Shown piece by piece: positions 59,796-64,000 of a stretch of DNA of 64,000 bases. Within the stretch, counting starts at the first letter, position 1. Each line of letters starts with the position of its first letter. The notes under the pieces are model-generated. The model saw nothing but the letters and a program-made list of their open reading frames with translations. It was not told the DNA's origin and ran no database searches. A program made the translations under genes and the position numbers. The DNA is from Mycobacteroides sp. LB1 (lineage in GTDB: Bacteria; Actinomycetota; Actinomycetes; Mycobacteriales; Mycobacteriaceae): positions 62,001 to 126,000 of the forward strand of contig NZ_JACCFF010000007.1 of NCBI RefSeq assembly GCF_013449725.1. The letters run 5' to 3'.

Positions 59796-60191
59796 TCAGG
59801 ACGCGGCTTCTAAAGCCGCGCGCATCTTCTCGTGGATCGCATTGATGGCCTGCAGCGGGCGGATCATGACCTTGAATTCCACGATCTTCCCGGCGTCGTC
59901 GCAGGTGATGATGTCGACTCCGTTGATGTACTTGCCGTCGATGGTCGACTCGAATTCCAACGCTGCGGTGTTCCCGTCGAGGACTTCTTTGACGTAGTGG
60001 AAGTCGCTTTCGGGTCCGGCAAGGGTCGCGAACGCGGCCAGCAGGTACATCGTGGTGATCGCCTTGCCGCGCTGCGGCGTGAACACCACGGGGGAGTGGA
60101 AGACGACATCCTCGGCAAGCAGCTCGTTAAGGGCCTCTGGGGTGGCGCCGGAGATGATGCCGTGCCAGGTTTCAACCACGTTGTTGATCAT
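59796..60191 (-). CDS. NTF2-fold (SnoaL-like) protein
   Basis: A 131-residue protein: NVVETWHGIISGATPEALNE, LAEDVVFHSPVVFTP and YINGVDIITCDDAGKIVEFK followed by VMIRPLQAINAIH. The terminal motif is common in mycobacterial SnoaL-like proteins next to oxidoreductases. Function unknown. It may be co-transcribed with the GMC gene 41 bases downstream. Confidence 0.82.
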   Translation of the reverse strand: MINNVVETWHGIISGATPEALNELLAEDVVFHSPVVFTPQRGKAITTMYLLAAFATLAGPESDFHYVKEVLDGNTAALEFESTIDGKYINGVDIITCDDAGKIVEFKVMIRPLQAINAIHEKMRAALEAAS

Positions 60192-60230
60192 GAGCCGAAT
60201 ATACCATTCGGTCTACTTTGTGCACGGCGG

Positions 60231-61163
60231 CTACAGCTTGCGCAGACGCAGCCGGTTGATGGAGTGATCGGCATCCTTGCGTAGCACCAGCGTGGCGCGC
60301 GGGCGGGTCGGCAGGATGTTCTGCAACAGGTTCGGCAGGTTAATAGAATGCCAAATCTCCTGTGCGGCAAGGGTTGCCTGCTTATCGCTCAGTTTGGCGT
60401 AGTGGTGGAAGTGTGAGGACGGATTGGCGAAGGACGTCGAACGCATTGCCAGGAACCTGGAGATGTACCACTGTTCGATGTCCTCGATGCGGGCATCCAC
60501 GTAGATCGAGAAGTCGAACAGATCCGAGACCATCAGGGTCGGGCCGGTCTGCAGTACGTTGAGGCCCTCGAGGATGAGGATATCCGGTTGCTGCACAACG
60601 TGTTTCTCGTTCTTGATGATGTCGTACAGCAAGTGCGAATACACGGGCGCACAGACTTCATGCGCGCCCGATTTTACCTCGGTGACGAACCGCAGAAGTG
60701 CGCGCCTGTTGTAGCTTTCCGGAAAACCCTTGCGGTGCATGATGTTCCGCCGGGAAAGTTCGGCGTTGGGGTAGAGGAAGCCGTCGGTGGTCACCAGATC
60801 CACCCGGGGATGGTGGTCCCAGCGCGCCAATAGTGCCTGCAGCACGCGGGCGGTGGTCGACTTGCCGACGGCCACGCTGCCCGCGACCCCAATGACGAAG
60901 GGGACCAGGCGGTCCGGGTGCTGGTCCCCGAGGAAAGTGGCGGTCGCCGCGAACAGTCGCTGCCGCGCCGCGACCTGAAGATGGATGAGACGGGCCAGTG
61001 GGAGGTATACCTCGGCGACCTCGGTGAGGTCGATTTGCTCGCCCAGGCCGCGCAATCCGAAGAGCTCTTCCTCGGTGAGGACCAGCGGGGTGGCCTTGCG
61101 CAGCGCACGCCACTGTTTCCGGTCGAACTCCACGTAGGGGCTCGGCTCGCTCAGCCGCGGCAT
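60231..61163 (-). CDS. coaA: Type I pantothenate kinase
   Basis: A 310-residue kinase: P-loop GVAGSVAVGKSTTARVLQAL, DLVTTDGFLYPNAEL, MHRKGFPESYNRRALLRF and the C-terminal RPRATLVLRKDADHSINRLR. It phosphorylates pantothenate, the controlled first step of CoA synthesis. It is nearly collinear with M. tuberculosis CoaA (Rv1092c). ATG 61163 gives the matching N-terminus (RLSEPSPYVEFDRKQW); an upstream in-frame start would add 13 residues. Convergent with the NTF2-like gene's operon and divergent from the DUF885 gene. Confidence 0.96.
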   Translation of the reverse strand: MPRLSEPSPYVEFDRKQWRALRKATPLVLTEEELFGLRGLGEQIDLTEVAEVYLPLARLIHLQVAARQRLFAATATFLGDQHPDRLVPFVIGVAGSVAVGKSTTARVLQALLARWDHHPRVDLVTTDGFLYPNAELSRRNIMHRKGFPESYNRRALLRFVTEVKSGAHEVCAPVYSHLLYDIIKNEKHVVQQPDILILEGLNVLQTGPTLMVSDLFDFSIYVDARIEDIEQWYISRFLAMRSTSFANPSSHFHHYAKLSDKQATLAAQEIWHSINLPNLLQNILPTRPRATLVLRKDADHSINRLRLRKL

Positions 61164-61216
61164 GAAGCCAAGTCTTACAGGAACCGTCCGTAAACGCGGC
61201 ACTAGGGTTGTGTGAC

Positions 61217-62425
61217 ATGGGCAATAACGGCGGGTTGAAAAATAGTCTCGTCATCGAATACCTGCTGCTTGGGCTGCGATTTGACCGCATTGAGAGCGGG
61301 TACGTCGACTCGTTCACCGGCGACCCGACATTGCGGAAGCGGGTGGAGAACGAGCCAACGCCCAATCCGGCCGACCTCGCACGTCAGGCCGCGGCGTTGC
61401 GCGGTGAGTTGGCTTCCAGCGATCTGGATGAGGTGCGCAAGGCCTTCATCGACACCCATCTGAAGGCGCTGGCATGCGCCGGGCGCAAGTTCGCCGGCGA
61501 AGACATCGGGTTTGTCGATGAGGTGCATGACTACTTCGATGTGCGCATCGCGAAGGGTGACGAAGAGCGCTATAAGCAAGCACATGAGGCGCTCGAAAGT
61601 GTGCTGCCCGAAGGTGGTTCGCTGCTCGAGCGGAAGACCGCCTATGACCGCTCGCAGGAGATCGACCCGAATCGTCTGCAGGAATGCGTGGACGCCTTCT
61701 CCAGCGCACTACGCGACCGGGTACGGGGCGAGTTTCCGCTGCCCGAGACCGAGACGGTGACGTACGAGATCGTCAGCGACAAACCGTGGTCGGGGTTCAA
61801 CTACTACGAGGGCAATTACCGGTCGACGGTGGCCGTCAACTCCGATCTCAAGCAGTTCCTGTACAACGTGCCGGCGCTGATCGCCCACGAGTCTTATCCC
61901 GGACACCACACCGAGCATTGCCGCAAGGAGGCCGGTCTGGTGCACCTGGGTGATCAGCAGGAACAAACCATATTTCTGGTCAACACGCCGCAGTGTCTGA
62001 TGGCCGAGGGGCTCGCCGACCTCGCGCTTTACGCCGCCGTCGGCGAGGACTGGGGACCGTGGGCTCAGGAGATCTATGCCGACCTGGGGCTGCGCTTCGA
62101 TGGTGAGCAGGCTCAGACCATTGGGCGCGCACGGGCCGGGCTGATCAACGTCCGCCAAGACGCCGCCCTGATGCTGCATGACGAGCACCGTGACGTCGAG
62201 GACGTCATCGCATTCCTGAAGCGCTGGCTGCTTGTCTCGGATGAGCGCGCCCGGCACATGCTCAAATTCCTGTCCTCGCCGTTGTGGCGGGCGTACATCT
62301 CCACCTACGTGGAGGGCTATCAATTGTTGAAGGGATGGCTCGACCGTCGTCCCCCCGAGCAGTCGTTGACGACCCGGTTCGGCAGGCTGCTTGACGAGCC
62401 CCTGGTGGCCTCCACCTTGGTATAG
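61217..62425 (+). CDS. DUF885-like metallopeptidase family protein
   Basis: A 402-residue soluble helical protein with a zincin-like motif IAHESYPGHHTEHCRKEAG, in which HESYPGHH and the downstream MAEGLADLALYAAV (glutamate) form the metal site pattern of DUF885. DUF885 proteins resemble M32-type carboxypeptidases; the true substrate is not known. This protein is shorter than many DUF885 members. ATG 61217 is chosen; a GTG three codons before is possible. It is followed by glyA 15 bases later. Confidence 0.82.
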   Translation: MGNNGGLKNSLVIEYLLLGLRFDRIESGYVDSFTGDPTLRKRVENEPTPNPADLARQAAALRGELASSDLDEVRKAFIDTHLKALACAGRKFAGEDIGFVDEVHDYFDVRIAKGDEERYKQAHEALESVLPEGGSLLERKTAYDRSQEIDPNRLQECVDAFSSALRDRVRGEFPLPETETVTYEIVSDKPWSGFNYYEGNYRSTVAVNSDLKQFLYNVPALIAHESYPGHHTEHCRKEAGLVHLGDQQEQTIFLVNTPQCLMAEGLADLALYAAVGEDWGPWAQEIYADLGLRFDGEQAQTIGRARAGLINVRQDAALMLHDEHRDVEDVIAFLKRWLLVSDERARHMLKFLSSPLWRAYISTYVEGYQLLKGWLDRRPPEQSLTTRFGRLLDEPLVASTLV

Positions 62426-62440
62426 CCGCCGACTAGGCTG

Positions 62441-63904
62441 ATGACCATGACGACATCAGCATCCAGTGATATCGCGCAGGGCGCGCAGTACGCCGAGACC
62501 GCCAGCGCCGCGTACCGGTCGGCTCTCGAGGTCATCGAGACCATCGAGCCGCGGATTGCCGATGCGACCCGCAAAGAGCTTGCCGACCAACGCGATTCAC
62601 TCAAACTGATTGCCAGCGAGAACTACGCCTCGCCGGCCGTGCTGCTGACCATGGGTACCTGGCTGTCCGACAAGTACGCCGAGGGCACCATCGGCCACCG
62701 CTTCTACGCCGGCTGCCAGAACATCGACACCGTCGAGGCATTGGCGGCCGAGCATGCCCGCGAGCTGTTCGGGGCGCCGTACGCCTACGCGCAGCCGCAT
62801 TCGGGTATCGACGCCAATCTTGTTGCCTACTGGGCGATCCTCGCGACGCGCGTCGAGGCTCCGGCGCTGGCCGAGAAGGGCGTCCGCAATGTCAACGATC
62901 TGTCCGAGACCGACTGGGAGGAGCTGCGCCACCAGTACGGAAACCAGCGGCTCATGGGTATGTCGCTGGACGCGGGCGGTCACCTGACCCACGGCTTCCG
63001 CCCGAACATCTCGGGCAAGATGTTCCAACAGCGCAGCTACGGCACCGACCCGGAGACCGGCTTGCTGGATTACGACGCCCTGGCCGCCGCGGCCCGCGAG
63101 TTCAAGCCGCTGGTCCTCGTGGGTGGCTACTCCGCCTACCCGCGCCGGGTGAACTTCGCCAAGCTGCGTGAGATCGCCGACGAGGTGGGCGCCACCCTGT
63201 TCGTGGACATGGCGCACTTCGCCGGTCTGGTCGCCGGAAAGGTGTTCACCGGCGACGAGAACCCGGTGCCGCACGCCCACATCACCACGACCACCACCCA
63301 CAAATCGCTGCGCGGCCCGCGCGGCGGCCTGGTGCTGGCCACTGCCGAGTACTCCGATGCCGTCGACAAGGGCTGCCCAATGGTGTTGGGCGGACCGCTC
63401 TCGCATGTGATGGCCGCCAAGGCCGTCGCCCTGGCCGAGGCGCGCCTGCCCTCCTTCCAGGTGTATGCGCAGCGCGTCGCCGATAACGCCAAATCGCTCG
63501 CCGAGGGCTTCCTGAAGCGGGGCGCACGCTTGGTCACGGGTGGCACCGACAACCACCTGGTGCTGCTCGATGTGCAGTCCTTCGGACTCACCGGACGGCA
63601 GGCCGAATCGGCGCTGCTGGACGCCGGCGTCGTCACCAACCGGAACTCCATCCCGGCCGATCCCAACGGGGCCTGGTACACCAGCGGTATCCGCTTCGGC
63701 ACCCCGGCGCTCACCAGCCGCGGGTTCGACGGCGACGAGTTCGACAAGGTAGCCGAGCTCGTGGTCGACGTGCTGTCCAACACCACGGCGGATGGGACCT
63801 CCAAGGCCAAGTACGCGCTTGCCGACGGCGTCGCCGATCGAGTGAAGGCCGCATCCGCCGAGCTGCTGGCCGCCAACCCGCTTTACCCGGGCCTCACGCT
63901 CTAG
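62441..63904 (+). CDS. glyA: Serine hydroxymethyltransferase, long (about 487-residue) type
   Basis: A PLP enzyme making glycine and methylene-tetrahydrofolate from serine. Signatures are LIASENYASPAVL, FVDMAHFAGLVAGKV, the PLP lysine in TTTTHKSLRGPRGGLVLA and GGTDNHLVLLDVQSFGLTGR. It is about 60 residues longer than the usual bacterial enzyme: a longer N-terminus and an insert near residues 127-175 (ARVEAPA and NVNDLSETDWEEL region). It occupies the place of glyA1 (Rv1093) but looks like the longer type found in some actinobacteria and chlamydiae. A clear terminator follows. Confidence 0.93.
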   Translation: MTMTTSASSDIAQGAQYAETASAAYRSALEVIETIEPRIADATRKELADQRDSLKLIASENYASPAVLLTMGTWLSDKYAEGTIGHRFYAGCQNIDTVEALAAEHARELFGAPYAYAQPHSGIDANLVAYWAILATRVEAPALAEKGVRNVNDLSETDWEELRHQYGNQRLMGMSLDAGGHLTHGFRPNISGKMFQQRSYGTDPETGLLDYDALAAAAREFKPLVLVGGYSAYPRRVNFAKLREIADEVGATLFVDMAHFAGLVAGKVFTGDENPVPHAHITTTTTHKSLRGPRGGLVLATAEYSDAVDKGCPMVLGGPLSHVMAAKAVALAEARLPSFQVYAQRVADNAKSLAEGFLKRGARLVTGGTDNHLVLLDVQSFGLTGRQAESALLDAGVVTNRNSIPADPNGAWYTSGIRFGTPALTSRGFDGDEFDKVAELVVDVLSNTTADGTSKAKYALADGVADRVKAASAELLAANPLYPGLTL

Positions 63905-63916
63905 ATTTCTAGAGTC

Positions 63917-63953
63917 AAAAGCCCCCGAAACGCCGCTGTGACGGGGGCTTTTG
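63917..63953 (+). terminator. Rho-independent terminator after glyA
   Basis: AAAA-GCCCCCG (63921-63927) pairs with CGGGGGC (63942-63948) around a 14-base loop, followed by TTTTG. It starts 13 bases after the glyA stop. The remaining bases to 64000 show no supported gene. Confidence 0.9.
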
Positions 63954-64000
63954 TATGCGCTCATGACTCGTCGCGCGGCGATTTCACATTTTTTCCGAGT

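Noticed and set aside
1..64000. CRISPR arrays, insertion sequences or prophage genes
   Set aside because: No regularly spaced repeats, transposase, integrase or phage structural genes were seen; repeats found are palindromes or a short dispersed motif.

Overview
This is a high-GC, densely packed actinobacterial chromosome segment, most likely from a rapidly growing mycobacterium of the Mycobacteroides abscessus/chelonae group. Two things point there. First, gene order over much of the window follows Mycobacterium tuberculosis Rv1064c to Rv1093: lpqV, cysteine dioxygenase-like and rhodanese genes, echA8/echA9, Bax-inhibitor gene, fadA3, SGNH lipase, lipU, cbs, pra, metB, greA, DUF4307, mca, thioredoxin-domain gene, hemolysin III, Rv1086-type prenyl synthase, coaA, glyA. 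Second, it contains a MAB_1171c-type (DUF6545) membrane protein. All assignments were made by eye from sequence motifs and remembered families; no database search was run.

Layout. 1-5000: a TauE/SafE permease, a three-gene module (EspR-like HTH regulator, ImmA/IrrE metallopeptidase, DUF6545 membrane protein) and an orphan fatty-acyl-AMP ligase. 5268-11371: an accessory block (FAD monooxygenase, DUF4389 membrane protein, methyltransferase, FtsX-type ABC exporter) that starts at an intact tRNA-Leu(UAA) and ends at a decayed copy of the same tRNA in the same orientation. 11392-16598: a CoA-transferase-family enzyme and small envelope or lipoprotein genes. 16696-17723: cysteine dioxygenase-like and rhodanese genes behind a leader with a 13-codon Cys-Cys ORF and a strong hairpin. 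17756-23593: a tightly overlapping valine-catabolism operon (mmsA, acyl-CoA dehydrogenase, 3-hydroxyisobutyryl-CoA hydrolase, mmsB, echA8, marR). 23907-35017: Bax-inhibitor protein, purT, thiolase, lipases, the transsulfuration genes cbs and metB, a GPP34 protein and ilvA. 35033-36058: a DUF559 gene bracketed by long palindromes. 36077-42641: greA, DUF4307, mca, thioredoxin-domain protein, hemolysin III and a cis-prenyl synthase.

42642-54389 holds the CYP51 region, which in M. tuberculosis is elsewhere (Rv0763c-Rv0771). A leftward operon (TetR, CYP123-like P450, SDR, CYP51, ferredoxin, NTF2-fold protein, second P450, SDR) is divergent from a rightward operon (aldehyde dehydrogenase, SDR, HIBADH-like, carboxymuconolactone decarboxylase-like, unknown). 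The divergent promoter carries two matching TGGACA-NN-TGTCCA palindromes, the likely TetR operators. 54497-63904: DUF5701, membrane proteins, an MpaB-type oxygenase, a ChoD-like GMC oxidoreductase, coaA, a DUF885 peptidase-like protein and an unusually long serine hydroxymethyltransferase with a clear terminator.

Besides genes, the window holds several intergenic palindromes and a dispersed 20-base motif found five times at three loci, twice as pairs exactly 33 bases apart.
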